From Streptococcus oralis (GTDB taxonomy: Bacteria > Bacillota > Bacilli > Lactobacillales > Streptococcaceae), in contig NZ_CP023507.1 of NCBI RefSeq assembly GCF_002386345.1, positions 1 through 64,000 of the forward strand: a DNA stretch of 64,000 nucleotides, written 5' to 3'. The first letter of the stretch is position 1. The number at the start of each line of letters is the position of its first letter. This document shows positions 7,940 to 17,518 of this stretch, piece after piece. The translations under genes were made by a program, and so were the position numbers. The notes beneath the pieces are model-generated. The model had not been told where the DNA came from, searched no databases, and worked only from the letters and a program-made list of their open reading frames with translations.

Positions 7940-9613
7940 ATGGTATTAGATAAAACGAGTTGTGAGCTATTGATGTACCTCCTGGATCAAGAATCTCCCA
8001 AAACGATTATGACCATTTCCAAAGATTTGGGTCAATCAAGGAGAAAGGTCTATTATCACGTTGATAAAATTAATGATGCATTGGGCAATCCTGAACACCA
8101 CCTTGTTAGCCTTCCTCGTATTGGTATCTACTTAACGGAGGAGCAGAGACTTGCTTGTCAGCAACTTTTATCCGAAGTTGACTCCTACGATTATGTGATG
8201 AGCGGGGAAGAACGCATGCAGATGATGTTATTTTGGATTGGAATTTCCAAAGAACGCATCACTGTCGAAAAACTGATGGAATTAACAGAAGTTTCGCGGA
8301 ACACCGTTTTGAATGATCTCAATACCATCCGTTACCAGTTAAGCCTAGAACAGTATCAGGTAACCCTGCAAGTAAGTAAATCACAAGGTTATTATCTTAG
8401 CGCCCACCCCTTAAATAAAATTCAGCATCTTCAATCGCTCTTATACCATATCTTTATGGAAGGAAATGGAGCTTTTGTTACCATTCTTGAAGATAAGATA
8501 AAGGATAGATTCCAAGGAGAGTTGCTTTTGTCTAGACAAATGCATCAATTTCTCAAGGAGCAAGTCCCTCTGGTTGAACAGGATTTAGGGAAAAAAATAA
8601 ATCATCATGAAGTGACCTTTATGTTGCGAGTGCTTCCTTATCTGCTTTTAAGTTGTGATAATATCACGCGTCATCAAGAAAAGCATCAGGATATTGATCA
8701 AGATTTTTCCTTGATTCGTAAGAGAATAGAGTACAGAGTATCTGAAAGGCTGAGTGAGCGCCTTTTTGAGACATTTGAAATTTCTTTATCGGAACTCGAA
8801 ATTTCTCTGTTGGCCATTCTCCTTTTATCCTATAGAAAGGATAGAGACGTCCATGCGGAAAGCGAAGACTTTCACCAGCTGAAAGTCACTTTAGAGGAAT
8901 TTATTTGGCATTTTGAATCACAAACCAAGATGGAAATCGAAAACAAGGAAGACTTGTTACGTAACCTGCTGATTCACTGTAAGGCTTTGTTGTTTAGAAA
9001 GACCTATGGCATCTTTTCTAAAAATCCTCTTACTAAGCAAATCCGTTCCAAGTACAGCGAGCTCTTTATCATCACCAAAAAATGTGCCGAGATTTTGGAG
9101 GAAGCCTGGCTTGTACGCTTGACGGACGATGAGATTGCTTATCTGACGATTCACGTTGGTGGATTTTTGAAATACACTCCATCCTCGCAGAATGCCACCA
9201 AAAAAATTTATCTGGTTTGTGACGAAGGAGTAGGGGTTTCTAAACTGTTGCTCAAACAATGTCGTTTCTATCTTCCCAACGAACAAATCGGGGCAGTTTT
9301 CACAACAGAACAGTTTAAAAGTGTTGAGGATATTGCCTTGGTGGATTTGGTGATTACAACAAATGATGAACTAGAGAGTCGCTTCCCTGTCTTAAAGGTC
9401 AATCCTATCTTGGAGGCAGAGGATATCTTGCGTATAGTTGATTATCTGAAAAACAAGGTTTTTCGAAAAGACGGCAGAAGTTTCAGCGAAAATTTATCAA
9501 CCATTATTTCAACTTATATACCGGATAAGCGTGCCGCAACGAAACTGCAGCAGGAGATTCAAAGTCTGATAAATCAAGAATTACTTATCCAGTCCTTTTT
9601 TGAAGAGTTATAA
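7940..9613 (+). CDS. BglG-family PRD transcriptional regulator of the ula genes
   Basis: 557 residues. Domains in order: N-terminal HTH regions (about 1-165; ISKDLGQSRRKVYYHVDKI and TEVSRNTVLNDL), two PTS regulation domains (about 190-300 and 305-415, with LTDDEIAYLTIHVGG in the second), and a C-terminal EIIB-like domain starting KKIYLVCDEGVGVSK. Such proteins are switched on or off by phosphorylation from PTS components and activate the adjacent sugar operon. Position between ulaF and ulaG strongly suggests it activates the ula genes (the UlaR role in pneumococcus). It lacks a complete C-terminal EIIA-like domain that I can recognise. Confidence 0.88.
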   Translation: MVLDKTSCELLMYLLDQESPKTIMTISKDLGQSRRKVYYHVDKINDALGNPEHHLVSLPRIGIYLTEEQRLACQQLLSEVDSYDYVMSGEERMQMMLFWIGISKERITVEKLMELTEVSRNTVLNDLNTIRYQLSLEQYQVTLQVSKSQGYYLSAHPLNKIQHLQSLLYHIFMEGNGAFVTILEDKIKDRFQGELLLSRQMHQFLKEQVPLVEQDLGKKINHHEVTFMLRVLPYLLLSCDNITRHQEKHQDIDQDFSLIRKRIEYRVSERLSERLFETFEISLSELEISLLAILLLSYRKDRDVHAESEDFHQLKVTLEEFIWHFESQTKMEIENKEDLLRNLLIHCKALLFRKTYGIFSKNPLTKQIRSKYSELFIITKKCAEILEEAWLVRLTDDEIAYLTIHVGGFLKYTPSSQNATKKIYLVCDEGVGVSKLLLKQCRFYLPNEQIGAVFTTEQFKSVEDIALVDLVITTNDELESRFPVLKVNPILEAEDILRIVDYLKNKVFRKDGRSFSENLSTIISTYIPDKRAATKLQQEIQSLINQELLIQSFFEEL

Positions 9614-9620
9614 CATGACA

Positions 9621-9661
9621 GTCCAATGATGAACACAAACCTGTGTTTTTCTTGGTCTTTT
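9621..9661 (+). terminator. Terminator after the ula regulator
   Basis: AACAC/GTGTT hairpin nested in an outer GTCCAA/TTGGTC pairing, ending in a run of T. Confidence 0.6.
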
Positions 9662-9677
9662 TTAATTTTCGGGCGGG

Positions 9678-9686
9678 TGTTATACT
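9678..9686 (+). promoter_or_regulatory. Promoter of ulaG (extended -10)
   Basis: TGT followed by TATACT (9681-9686) with no good -35; the T run of the previous terminator sits at the -35 position. Confidence 0.5.
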
Positions 9687-9729
9687 AAGTATGAAATGAA
9701 AACTTGAACAAAAAATGGAGGATGTCATA

Positions 9730-10821
9730 ATGCCAAACGTAAAAGAAATTACAAGAGAATCATGGATTCTAGCGACTTTCCCAGAATGGGGAACATGGCT
9801 CAACGAAGAAATTGAAGAAGAAGTCGTTCCTGAAGGCAATTTTGCTATGTGGTGGCTAGGCAACTGTGGAACTTGGATTAAGACACCTGGTGGTGCTAAC
9901 GTTGTGATGGACCTTTGGTCAAATCGCGGAAAATCTACTAAAAAAGTTAAAGATATGGTCCGTGGGCACCAAATGGCTAACATGGCAGGTGTACGTAAAT
10001 TGCAACCAAACTTGCGTGTTCAACCGATGGTCATTGACCCATTTGCAATCAATGAGTTAGACTACTACTTGGTTTCCCACTTCCATAGCGATCATATTGA
10101 TCCTTATACAGCCGCAGCTATTTTGAATAATCCAAAATTGGAACATGTTAAATTCATCGGACCTTACCATTGCGGACTTATCTGGGAAGGCTGGGGAGTG
10201 CCAAAAGAACGCATTATTGTAGTTAAACCAGGTGACACCATTGAACTCAAAGACATGAAGATTCATGCTGTGGAATCTTTTGACCGTACTTGCTTGGTAA
10301 CTTTGCCAGTCAACGGTGCTGATGAAACAGGTGGAGAATTGGCAGGTTTGACTGTTACTGATGAAGAGATGGCTCAAAAAGCTGTTAACTATATTTTTGA
10401 AACACCAGGTGGTACTATTTATCACGGTGCAGACTCTCACTTCTCAAACTACTTTGCGAAACACGGAAAAGACTTTAAGATTGATGTTGCTTTGAACAAC
10501 TATGGTGAAAACCCAGTTGGTATCCAAGACAAGATGACTTCAATTGATCTTCTTCGTATGGCAGAAAATCTGCGTGCTAAAGTCATTATCCCAGTTCACT
10601 ATGACATCTGGTCAAACTTTATGGCTTCAACCAATGAAATTTTAGAACTATGGAAGATGAGAAAAGACCGTTTGCAGTACAACTTCCATCCATTTATCTG
10701 GGAAGTAGGAGGTAAGTACACTTATCCTCAAGATCAGCACCTAGTAGAATACCATCACCCACGTGGATTTGATGATTGCTTCGAGCAAGATTCGAATATC
10801 CAATTCAAAGCTTTGCTATAA
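9730..10821 (+). CDS. ulaG: L-ascorbate-6-phosphate lactonase
   Basis: 363 residues, metallo-beta-lactamase fold. Opens the ring of L-ascorbate 6-phosphate to 3-keto-L-gulonate 6-phosphate, the step before UlaD. The metal motif HFHSDH is at residues 117-122, with later ligands in [10 protein letters not shown] and IPVHYD. The ATG at 9730 is chosen over an in-frame ATG at 9715 because the GGAGG ribosome binding site lies between them and the protein then starts [12 protein letters not shown], as in known UlaG proteins. Own promoter, separate from the ulaA-F transcript. Confidence 0.93.
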   Translation: MPNVKEITRESWILATFPEWGTWLNEEIEEEVVPEGNFAMWWLGNCGTWIKTPGGANVVMDLWSNRGKSTKKVKDMVRGHQMANMAGVRKLQPNLRVQPMVIDPFAINELDYYLVSHFHSDHIDPYTAAAILNNPKLEHVKFIGPYHCGLIWEGWGVPKERIIVVKPGDTIELKDMKIHAVESFDRTCLVTLPVNGADETGGELAGLTVTDEEMAQKAVNYIFETPGGTIYHGADSHFSNYFAKHGKDFKIDVALNNYGENPVGIQDKMTSIDLLRMAENLRAKVIIPVHYDIWSNFMASTNEILELWKMRKDRLQYNFHPFIWEVGGKYTYPQDQHLVEYHHPRGFDDCFEQDSNIQFKALL

Positions 10822-10856
10822 AAACTGTTCAAATGATGTAAATTATTATCTGGAGG

Positions 10857-10888
10857 TTATCCGTATGTTGCACTATACGGATAATTTT
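10857..10888 (+). terminator. Perfect 10-bp hairpin after ulaG
   Basis: TTATCCGTAT, loop GTTGCACT, ATACGGATAA, then TTTT. The loop contains the -35 box of the tkt promoter, so this palindrome could serve as terminator, operator or both. Confidence 0.7.
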
Positions 10889-10896
10889 CATATAAT
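10868..10896 (+). promoter_or_regulatory. Promoter of tkt
   Basis: TTGCAC (10868-10873), 17 bases, TATAAT (10891-10896). The -35 falls in the loop of the preceding hairpin. Confidence 0.7.
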
Positions 10897-10948
10897 AGTA
10901 AAATAGGATGTGTGATTTATTAATCACCTCAAAGAGAAAGGAAATTCT

Positions 10949-12925
10949 ATGTCAAATCTATCTGTTAATGCAATTCGTTTTCTAGGTATTGACGCCATCA
11001 ACAAAGCAAACTCAGGTCACCCAGGGGTGGTTATGGGGGCTGCTCCTATGGCCTATAGCCTCTTTACAAAGCAACTTCGTATCAATCCAGCTCAACCAAA
11101 CTGGATCAACCGCGATCGCTTTATTCTTTCAGCAGGACACGGCTCTATGCTTCTTTATGCCCTTCTTCACCTTTCTGGTTTTGAAGATGTTAGCATGGAT
11201 GAAGTCAAGAACTTCCGCCAATGGGGTTCAAAAACGCCAGGTCACCCAGAATTTGGTCATACAGCAGGGGTTGACGCGACAACTGGTCCTCTAGGTCAAG
11301 GGATTTCTACTGCTACTGGTTTTGCCCAAGCAGAACGTTTCCTTGCAGCCAAATATAACCGCGAAGGTTTCAATATCTTTGACCACTATACTTATGTGAT
11401 CTGTGGAGACGGAGATTTGATGGAAGGTGTCTCAAGTGAGGCGGCTTCATATGCAGGCTTGCAAAAACTTGACAAGTTGGTGGTTCTTTATGATTCAAAT
11501 GACATTAACTTGGATGGTGAGACAAAAGATTCCTTTACAGAAAGTGTTCGTGATCGCTACAATGCCTACGGCTGGCATACAGCCTTAGTTGAAGACGGAA
11601 CAGACTTGGAAGCTATCCATGCGGCTATCGAAACAGCTAAAGCTTCAGGCAAACCATCTTTGATTGAAGTGAAGACTGTTATTGGATACGGTTCTCCAAA
11701 CAAACAAGGAACCAATGCTGTACACGGTGCTCCTCTTGGAGCAGATGAAACTGCGGCTACTCGTCAAGCCCTTGGTTGGGACTATGAATCATTTGAAATC
11801 CCAGCTGAAGTTTATGCTGATTTCAAGGAAAATGTTGCAGACCGTGGCGCATCAGCTTATCAAGCTTGGACTAAATTAGTTGCTGATTATAAAGAAGCTC
11901 ATCCAGAACTGGCTGCAGAAGTAGAAGCCATCATCGACGGCCGTGATCCAGTTGAGGTGACTCCAGCAGACTTCCCAACCTTAGAAAATGGATTTTCCCA
12001 AGCAACTCGTAACTCAAGTCAAGATGCTTTGAACGTTGTCGCTGCCAAGTTGCCAACTTTCCTAGGTGGATCAGCTGACCTCGCTCACTCAAACATGACT
12101 TACATCAAAACGGATGGACTTCAAGATGATGCTAATCGCTTGAACCGCAATATTCAGTTTGGTGTTCGTGAATTTGCAATGGGAACGATCTTGAACGGAA
12201 TGGCCCTTCACGGTGGACTTCGTGTTTATGGTGGTACTTTCTTTGTCTTCTCTGACTATGTGAAAGCAGCTGTCCGCTTATCAGCATTGCAAGGACTTCC
12301 TGTGACTTATGTCTTTACCCACGATTCAATCGCAGTTGGTGAAGATGGTCCAACGCACGAACCAGTTGAACACTTAGCAGGTCTCCGTGCTATGCCAAAT
12401 CTGAATGTTTTCCGCCCAGCAGATGCGCGTGAAACTCAAGCGGCTTGGTACCTTGCCGTGACAAGCGAAAAAACACCAACTGCCCTTGTATTGACACGTC
12501 AAAACTTGACTGTCGAAGAGGGAACAGACTTTGACAAAGTTGCGAAAGGTGCCTATGTTGTCTATGAAACTGCAGCAGACTTTGATACAATCTTGATTGC
12601 AACAGGTTCAGAGGTGAATTTGGCGGTCGTAGCTGCCAAAGAATTGGCTAGCCAAGGAGCAAAAGTCCGTGTAGTCAGCATGCCATCAACAGATGTCTTT
12701 GACGCACAAGATGCAGCATACAAGGAAGAAATCCTTCCAAATGCAGTTCGTCGCCGTGTTGCAGTCGAAATGGGAGCAACTCAAAACTGGTACAAGTATG
12801 TTGGTCTTGATGGTGCAGTTCTCGGTATTGATACCTTTGGAGCATCTGCCCCAGCACCAAAAGTCTTGGCAGAGTACGGATTTACGGTAGAAAATCTAGT
12901 CAAAGTCGTTCAAAACTTGAAATAA
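10949..12925 (+). CDS. tkt: Transketolase
   Basis: 658 residues, full length. A thiamine diphosphate enzyme of the pentose phosphate pathway that moves two-carbon units between sugar phosphates. Visible: the substrate-binding start ANSGHPG, the thiamine diphosphate motif beginning GDGDLMEG near residue 155 and ending with the metal ligand in [10 protein letters not shown], the pyrimidine domain ([24 protein letters not shown]), and the C-terminal domain. It takes the xylulose 5-phosphate made by the adjacent ula pathway. In pneumococcus this locus is known as recP/tkt. Strong AGAAAGGA ribosome binding site. Confidence 0.95.
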   Translation: MSNLSVNAIRFLGIDAINKANSGHPGVVMGAAPMAYSLFTKQLRINPAQPNWINRDRFILSAGHGSMLLYALLHLSGFEDVSMDEVKNFRQWGSKTPGHPEFGHTAGVDATTGPLGQGISTATGFAQAERFLAAKYNREGFNIFDHYTYVICGDGDLMEGVSSEAASYAGLQKLDKLVVLYDSNDINLDGETKDSFTESVRDRYNAYGWHTALVEDGTDLEAIHAAIETAKASGKPSLIEVKTVIGYGSPNKQGTNAVHGAPLGADETAATRQALGWDYESFEIPAEVYADFKENVADRGASAYQAWTKLVADYKEAHPELAAEVEAIIDGRDPVEVTPADFPTLENGFSQATRNSSQDALNVVAAKLPTFLGGSADLAHSNMTYIKTDGLQDDANRLNRNIQFGVREFAMGTILNGMALHGGLRVYGGTFFVFSDYVKAAVRLSALQGLPVTYVFTHDSIAVGEDGPTHEPVEHLAGLRAMPNLNVFRPADARETQAAWYLAVTSEKTPTALVLTRQNLTVEEGTDFDKVAKGAYVVYETAADFDTILIATGSEVNLAVVAAKELASQGAKVRVVSMPSTDVFDAQDAAYKEEILPNAVRRRVAVEMGATQNWYKYVGLDGAVLGIDTFGASAPAPKVLAEYGFTVENLVKVVQNLK

Positions 12926-12931
12926 TTGCAG

Positions 12932-12958
12932 AAATCAGAGTGAAAGCTCTGATTTTTT
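12932..12958 (+). terminator. Terminator after tkt
   Basis: AAATCAGAG, 6-base loop, CTCTGATTT, T run. Confidence 0.85.
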
Positions 12959-12970
12959 ATAACCATAAAA

Positions 12971-13012
12971 ACAAGGTACAACCTTGTAAAAGTAGCTGAA
13001 ATTTGATATAGT
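12971..13012 (+). promoter_or_regulatory. Promoter of yajC with overlapping palindrome
   Basis: TTGTAA (12984-12989), 17 bases, TATAGT (13007-13012). A perfect inverted repeat ACAAGGT-ACA-ACCTTGT (12971-12987) overlaps the -35. Confidence 0.55.
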
Positions 13013-13042
13013 AGTCCTATGTAAAATACAAAGGAGAATATA

Positions 13043-13363
13043 ATGGAATCGCAATATACATTTTTAATCATGTTAGTAGCAATGATGGGCTTGATGTTCT
13101 TTATGCAACGTTCTCAAAAGAAACAAGCACAAAAGCGTATGGAAAGCTTGAACAAGCTTCAAAAAGGCTATGAAGTCATTACGATTGGTGGGCTTTACGG
13201 AACAGTGGATGAAGTAGATACTGAGAAAGGTACAATCGTACTGGATGTAGATGGTGTTTATTTGACCTTTGAATTGGCTGCTATCAAGACCGTTTTGCCA
13301 CTCAAAGAAGCTGTGACACCAGAAGGAACAGTTGTTGACGAAGGCGGAGCAATCGAAGAATAA
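13043..13363 (+). CDS. yajC: Preprotein translocase subunit YajC
   Basis: 106 residues, normal size. One N-terminal membrane helix (about residues 6-22) then a basic stretch (QRSQKKQAQKRM) and a soluble beta-rich domain with the family signature GYEVITIGGLYGTVDEVD. YajC is an accessory partner of SecDF-YidC in protein export. AAAGGAG ribosome binding site. Own promoter and terminator. Confidence 0.92.
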   Translation: MESQYTFLIMLVAMMGLMFFMQRSQKKQAQKRMESLNKLQKGYEVITIGGLYGTVDEVDTEKGTIVLDVDGVYLTFELAAIKTVLPLKEAVTPEGTVVDEGGAIEE

Positions 13364-13388
13364 AACGGGATCTGTCACTCCCGTTTTT
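13362..13388 (+). terminator. Terminator after yajC
   Basis: AAAACGGG, 10-base loop, CCCGTTTTT. It ends only about 20 bases before the phosphatase start, so readthrough may supply the next two genes. Confidence 0.8.
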
Positions 13389-13410
13389 CTATGATATGAG
13401 AGGAAAAGGG

Positions 13411-13854
13411 ATGAAAAAAATAGTATTTGTTTGCCTAGGAAATATCTGCCGAAGCCCCATGGCAGAGTTTGTGATGAAGTCCATGACGAGCGATTACCAC
13501 GTCGAAAGCCGGGCGACGTCATCATGGGAACATGGCAATCCGATTCATAGGGGAACGCAAGGAATTTTCCAGCAATATCAGATCCCGTATGACAAAGATA
13601 AAACATCGCTTCAGATTGGCAGGGAAGACTTTGAATCGTTTGATTACATTATCGGTATGGATGCTTCAAACGTTTCAGATCTGCGTCAAATGTGTCCTCA
13701 GGAATTGCAGTATAAGATCTACCCTTTTGCATCTGGAAGTGTTCCAGATCCTTGGTATACAGGAGATTTTGAGGAAACCTATGCTCGTATCACAAGTGGA
13801 TGTCAAAGCTGGCTAGATCGATTAGAAAAAGAGAGTGACAATGGAAAAGCTTAA
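13411..13854 (+). CDS. Low-molecular-weight protein tyrosine phosphatase
   Basis: 147 residues. The active-site loop CLGNICRS (Cys8, Arg14; C-x5-R-S) is at the N-terminus and the general acid is Asp in VPDPWYTG near residue 116, both in place, so it should be active. ATG at 13411 is preferred over an upstream in-frame ATG at 13396 because GAGAGGAAAAGGG sits just before it and the catalytic loop then takes its usual position. Its last codons overlap the start of the MORN protein, which suggests the two are made together. Substrate unknown; this is not the capsule Wzb-type enzyme. Confidence 0.88.
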   Translation: MKKIVFVCLGNICRSPMAEFVMKSMTSDYHVESRATSSWEHGNPIHRGTQGIFQQYQIPYDKDKTSLQIGREDFESFDYIIGMDASNVSDLRQMCPQELQYKIYPFASGSVPDPWYTGDFEETYARITSGCQSWLDRLEKESDNGKA

Positions 13855-14254
13855 ACAATTTTATGAGAAGGGTAGAGTTTACCTAACTCGTCCTAGGTTA
13901 GAGCTCATTGCAGTAGTTGTAATGGTACTCTGTGCTCTTTCGGTATTTCTGCTAAATACGCCTAAAAAGGGTGTCCTGACACTTGATGGTGGAGCTCTTG
14001 TTTATGATGGCACCTTGGTACGAGGAAAAATGAATGGTCAGGGAACCCTGACCTTTGAAAACGGAGACCAATATACAGGTGATTTCAATAATGGAGCCTT
14101 TAATGGGAAAGGAACTTTCCAATCAAAAGATGGCTGGAAATACGAAGGTGATTTTGTAAATGGTCAAGCTGAAGGTCAAGGGAAGTTGACGACAGAGCAA
14201 GAAGTTGTTTATGAAGGGACCTTTAAACAAGGCGTTTTTCAACAAAAACAGTAG
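13841..14254 (+). CDS. Membrane-anchored MORN-repeat protein
   Basis: 137 residues. One membrane helix at about residues 21-40 and a C-terminal outside or surface-facing part made of four MORN repeats (YDGTLVRGKMNGQGTLTF, YTGDFNNGAFNGKGTF, YEGDFVNGQAEGQGKL and a last partial YEGTFKQGVF). MORN repeats form a beta hairpin ladder that binds lipids or proteins. Start codon is the ATG at 13841 (a GTG at 13835 is possible). It overlaps the phosphatase gene by 14 bases. The function is unknown. Confidence 0.82.
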   Translation: MEKLKQFYEKGRVYLTRPRLELIAVVVMVLCALSVFLLNTPKKGVLTLDGGALVYDGTLVRGKMNGQGTLTFENGDQYTGDFNNGAFNGKGTFQSKDGWKYEGDFVNGQAEGQGKLTTEQEVVYEGTFKQGVFQQKQ

Positions 14255-14277
14255 TCTCCAAGTTAGGAGACTATTTT
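14253..14277 (+). terminator. Terminator after the MORN gene
   Basis: AGTCTCC, 6-base loop, GGAGACT, ATTTT. The stem starts inside the stop codon. Confidence 0.7.
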
Positions 14278-14342
14278 CAAAGCCTAAAAAGAAAGGGCTT
14301 TCTTGGCTTGAATTCGATAACTAACTATTAACTAGAAAAACT

Positions 14343-14516
14343 TTGTGAAATAAAAAAATTTTTTCCATAATTTCACAATCGTCCAGACAAAACTCTATTG
14401 TGTAGCCGTATTGAGAAAAAAATCACAATCTCAGAAAAATTCTTTGTGAAATACTTATGAAACTGTTTACAAAGCATAAAAAAAGAGTTATAATAAACTT
14501 GTGAAAAAATTAACAA
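14343..14516 (+). promoter_or_regulatory. adhE control region: promoter, Rex-like sites and cre box
   Basis: Promoter TTTACA (14466-14471), 17 bases, TATAAT (14489-14494). Rex-like box TTGTGAAAAAATTAACAA (14499-14516) matches the streptococcal consensus TTGTGAA-N4-TTCACAA with one mismatch and overlaps the start site; a second, TTGAGA...TCACAA (14411-14428), has two mismatches. Extra TTGTGAA and TTCACAA half sites lie at 14343-14349, 14372-14378 and 14444-14450. A cre box ATGAAACTGTTTACA (14457-14471, one mismatch) covers the -35. Expected control: repression by Rex at high NAD+/NADH and by CcpA. Confidence 0.7.
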
Positions 14517-14549
14517 AGGATAAAATCTTTAAAGGCTATGGAGGATAAT

Positions 14550-17201
14550 ATGGCTGATAAAAAAACAGTAACACCAGAGGAAAAACAACTTGCTGCTGAA
14601 AAGCATGTCGATGGTCTCGTGAAAAAAGCCTTGGTTGCGCTTGATGAAATGCGCAAGTTGAACCAAGAGCAAGTTGACTATATCGTGGCAAAAGCTTCGG
14701 TTGCAGCACTTGACGCGCACGGTATCCTTGCACAACACGCAGTTGAAGAAACTGGTCGTGGGGTATTTGAAGACAAGGCGACAAAAAACCTATTTGCCTG
14801 CGAACACGTAGTGAACAATATGCGTGGAGTTAAGACAGTTGGAGTTATTGAAGATGATCCAATTACAGGTTTGACAAAGATTGCGGAGCCTGTCGGTGTA
14901 ATCTGTGGTGTCACTCCGACAACAAACCCAACTTCAACAGCGATTTTCAAATCACTCATTGCTTTGAAAACACGTAACCCAATCGTTTTTGCCTTCCACC
15001 CATCTGCTCAAGAATCATCAGCTCACGCAGCACAAATCGTTCGCGATGCAGCGATTGCAGCTGGCGCTCCTGAAAACTGTGTTCAATGGATTACAAAGCC
15101 ATCTATGGAAGCAACTGGAGCGCTAATGAACCACGAAGGTGTTGCAACTATTCTTGCAACTGGTGGGAATGCCATGGTTAAAGCTGCATACTCATGTGGA
15201 AAACCAGCACTTGGGGTAGGTGCCGGAAACGTTCCTGCCTATGTAGAAAAATCTGCTGACCTTCGTCAAGCTGCTCATGACATCGTTATGTCTAAATCAT
15301 TTGATAATGGGATGGTCTGTGCATCAGAACAAGCGGTTATCATTGATAAAGAAGTGTATGACGAATTTGTAGAAGAATTCAAATCATATCACACTTACTT
15401 TGTAAACAAGAAAGAAAAAGCACTTCTTGAAGAATTCTGTTTTGGAGCAAAATCAAATAGCAAGAACTGTGCTGGAGCAAAATTGAACGCTGACATCGTT
15501 GGTAAACCAGCAACATGGATTGCAGAACAAGCAGGATTCAGCGTTCCAGAAGGAACAAACATCTTGGCTGCGGAATGTGCAGAAGTAGGACCGAAAGAAC
15601 CATTGACTCGTGAAAAATTGTCACCAGTTATCGCTGTCCTAAAAGCCGAAGATACTGAAGATGGACTTAAAAAAGCTCGTCAAATGGTTGAATTTAATGG
15701 TCTAGGACACTCAGCTGCTATCCATACAAAAGACGAAGCTCTTGCTAAACGCTTTGGTACAGAAATCAAAGCAATGCGTATTATCTGGAACTCTCCATCT
15801 ACTTTCGGTGGTATCGGTGACGTATACAATGCCTTCATTCCATCATTAACACTTGGATGTGGTTCATATGGACACAACTCAGTTGGTGATAACGTATCCG
15901 CTATCAACCTTCTTAACATCAAGAAAGTAGGGAAACGTAGAAATAATATGCAGTGGTTTAAAGTTCCTTCAAAAATTTACTTCGAACGCAATTCTATCCA
16001 ATACCTTCAAACATGTGAAGATATTGAACGCGTTATGATTGTTACAGACAAATCGATCGAAAAACTTGGTTTTGTTCAACGCATTATTGACCAATTGAAC
16101 AAACGCAGCAACCGTGTAACTGTCCAAGTCTTCTCAGACGTTGAACCAGACCCAGATATCACAACTGTAGAACGTGGTACTGAAGTGATGAAAGCATTTG
16201 AACCAGATACAATTATCGCTCTTGGTGGTGGTTCTCCAATGGACGCGGCCAAAGTAATGTGGCTCTTCTACGAACAACCAGAAATCGACTTCCGTGACTT
16301 GGTTCAAAAATTCATGGATATCCGTAAACGTGCCTTCCGCTTCCCATCACTTGGTAAGAAAGCGAAGTACATCGGTATCCCAACAACTTCAGGTACAGGT
16401 TCAGAAGTAACACCATTTGCCGTTATCTCTGATAAGAAAAACAACCGCAAATACCCATTGGCTGACTACTCATTGACACCAACTATTGCCATTGTTGACC
16501 CTGCTTTGGTTGAATCAGTTCCAGACTTCATCGCAGCTGACACTGGTATGGACGTCTTGACTCACGCGACTGAAGCCTACACTTCAAACTTTGCTAACGA
16601 CTACACAGACGGTATCGCCCTTCAAACAATCAAACTTGTCTTTGAATGGTTGGAAAAATCTGTTAAGACAGCTGATCCAGAAGCTCGCGAAAAAATGCAC
16701 AATGCATCTACAATGGCTGGTATGGCCTTTGCCAATGCCTTCCTTGGTATGAGCCACTCAATGGCCCACAAGATCGGTGCGGTTCACCATACTGTTCACG
16801 GACGTACAAACGCAATCTTGCTTCCATACGTTATCCGTTACAATGGAACTCGCCCATCTAAGACGACTACATGGCCTAAGTATAACTACTGGAAAGCTGA
16901 CGAAAAATTCCAAGATATTGCTAGAATGCTTGGATTGCCTCACTCAACTCCAGAAGAAGCGGTTGAAGCATACGCTAAAGCTGTTTACGAACTTGGTGTT
17001 GCAGTAGGTATCAAGATGAACTTCAAGGATCAAGGAATTGATGAAAAAGCTTGGAAAGACAGCTTGCATGAAATTGCCTTGCTTGCTTATGAAGACCAAT
17101 GTTCACCTGCAAACCCACGCTTGCCAATGGTAGCCGACATGGAAGAAATCATGGCAGATGCATACTATGGTTATGCAGAACGACCAGGACGCCGTAAATA
17201 A
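14550..17201 (+). CDS. adhE: Bifunctional acetaldehyde-CoA / alcohol dehydrogenase
   Basis: 883 residues. The N-terminal half is an acylating aldehyde dehydrogenase (catalytic Cys257 in GMVCASEQ); the C-terminal half from about residue 455 is an iron-dependent alcohol dehydrogenase (GGGSPMDAAK for NAD, then the metal ligands around GMSHSMAHKIGAVHHTVHG). Together they reduce acetyl-CoA to ethanol and regenerate NAD+. The ATG at 14550 is used because the GGAGG directly upstream is contained in an earlier in-frame ATGGAGG. Single gene with its own promoter and terminator. Confidence 0.95.
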   Translation: MADKKTVTPEEKQLAAEKHVDGLVKKALVALDEMRKLNQEQVDYIVAKASVAALDAHGILAQHAVEETGRGVFEDKATKNLFACEHVVNNMRGVKTVGVIEDDPITGLTKIAEPVGVICGVTPTTNPTSTAIFKSLIALKTRNPIVFAFHPSAQESSAHAAQIVRDAAIAAGAPENCVQWITKPSMEATGALMNHEGVATILATGGNAMVKAAYSCGKPALGVGAGNVPAYVEKSADLRQAAHDIVMSKSFDNGMVCASEQAVIIDKEVYDEFVEEFKSYHTYFVNKKEKALLEEFCFGAKSNSKNCAGAKLNADIVGKPATWIAEQAGFSVPEGTNILAAECAEVGPKEPLTREKLSPVIAVLKAEDTEDGLKKARQMVEFNGLGHSAAIHTKDEALAKRFGTEIKAMRIIWNSPSTFGGIGDVYNAFIPSLTLGCGSYGHNSVGDNVSAINLLNIKKVGKRRNNMQWFKVPSKIYFERNSIQYLQTCEDIERVMIVTDKSIEKLGFVQRIIDQLNKRSNRVTVQVFSDVEPDPDITTVERGTEVMKAFEPDTIIALGGGSPMDAAKVMWLFYEQPEIDFRDLVQKFMDIRKRAFRFPSLGKKAKYIGIPTTSGTGSEVTPFAVISDKKNNRKYPLADYSLTPTIAIVDPALVESVPDFIAADTGMDVLTHATEAYTSNFANDYTDGIALQTIKLVFEWLEKSVKTADPEAREKMHNASTMAGMAFANAFLGMSHSMAHKIGAVHHTVHGRTNAILLPYVIRYNGTRPSKTTTWPKYNYWKADEKFQDIARMLGLPHSTPEEAVEAYAKAVYELGVAVGIKMNFKDQGIDEKAWKDSLHEIALLAYEDQCSPANPRLPMVADMEEIMADAYYGYAERPGRRK

Positions 17202-17215
17202 TCGTTTATCAGCCT

Positions 17216-17245
17216 AGAGGCAGGAGAAATCCTGTCTCTTTTTTG
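17216..17245 (+). terminator. Terminator after adhE
   Basis: AGAGGCAGGA, GAAA loop, TCCTGTCTCT, six T. Confidence 0.88.
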
Positions 17246-17403
17246 TAAACTCTGAAAGAGTTGAAATTGAAGTTTCACCATGAAATGAAGAGAATATGCA
17301 GATATTATAAAAATTCTAGAGATATGCTTTGAGAATAAAAGAATGGATGAATAAAAAGGGGGAGAAAAAGTAGAAAAGCGGGAGAGAAAATCAACGCCCG
17401 TAC

Positions 17404-17432
17404 TTGCAATTCAACTCAAATAGTTATATAAT
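17404..17432 (+). promoter_or_regulatory. Promoter of gap
   Basis: TTGCAA (17404-17409), 17 bases, TATAAT (17427-17432). The 158 bases between the adhE terminator and this promoter (17246-17403) hold no gene or clear site that I can see. Confidence 0.75.
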
Positions 17433-17518
17433 AGGTTTGTTGAAAGGTGATTTGTAGTGATTCAAGTTACTCTTTTCACAATAAAATTTTCATGATTTTC
17501 ATAAGGAGGAAATCACTA

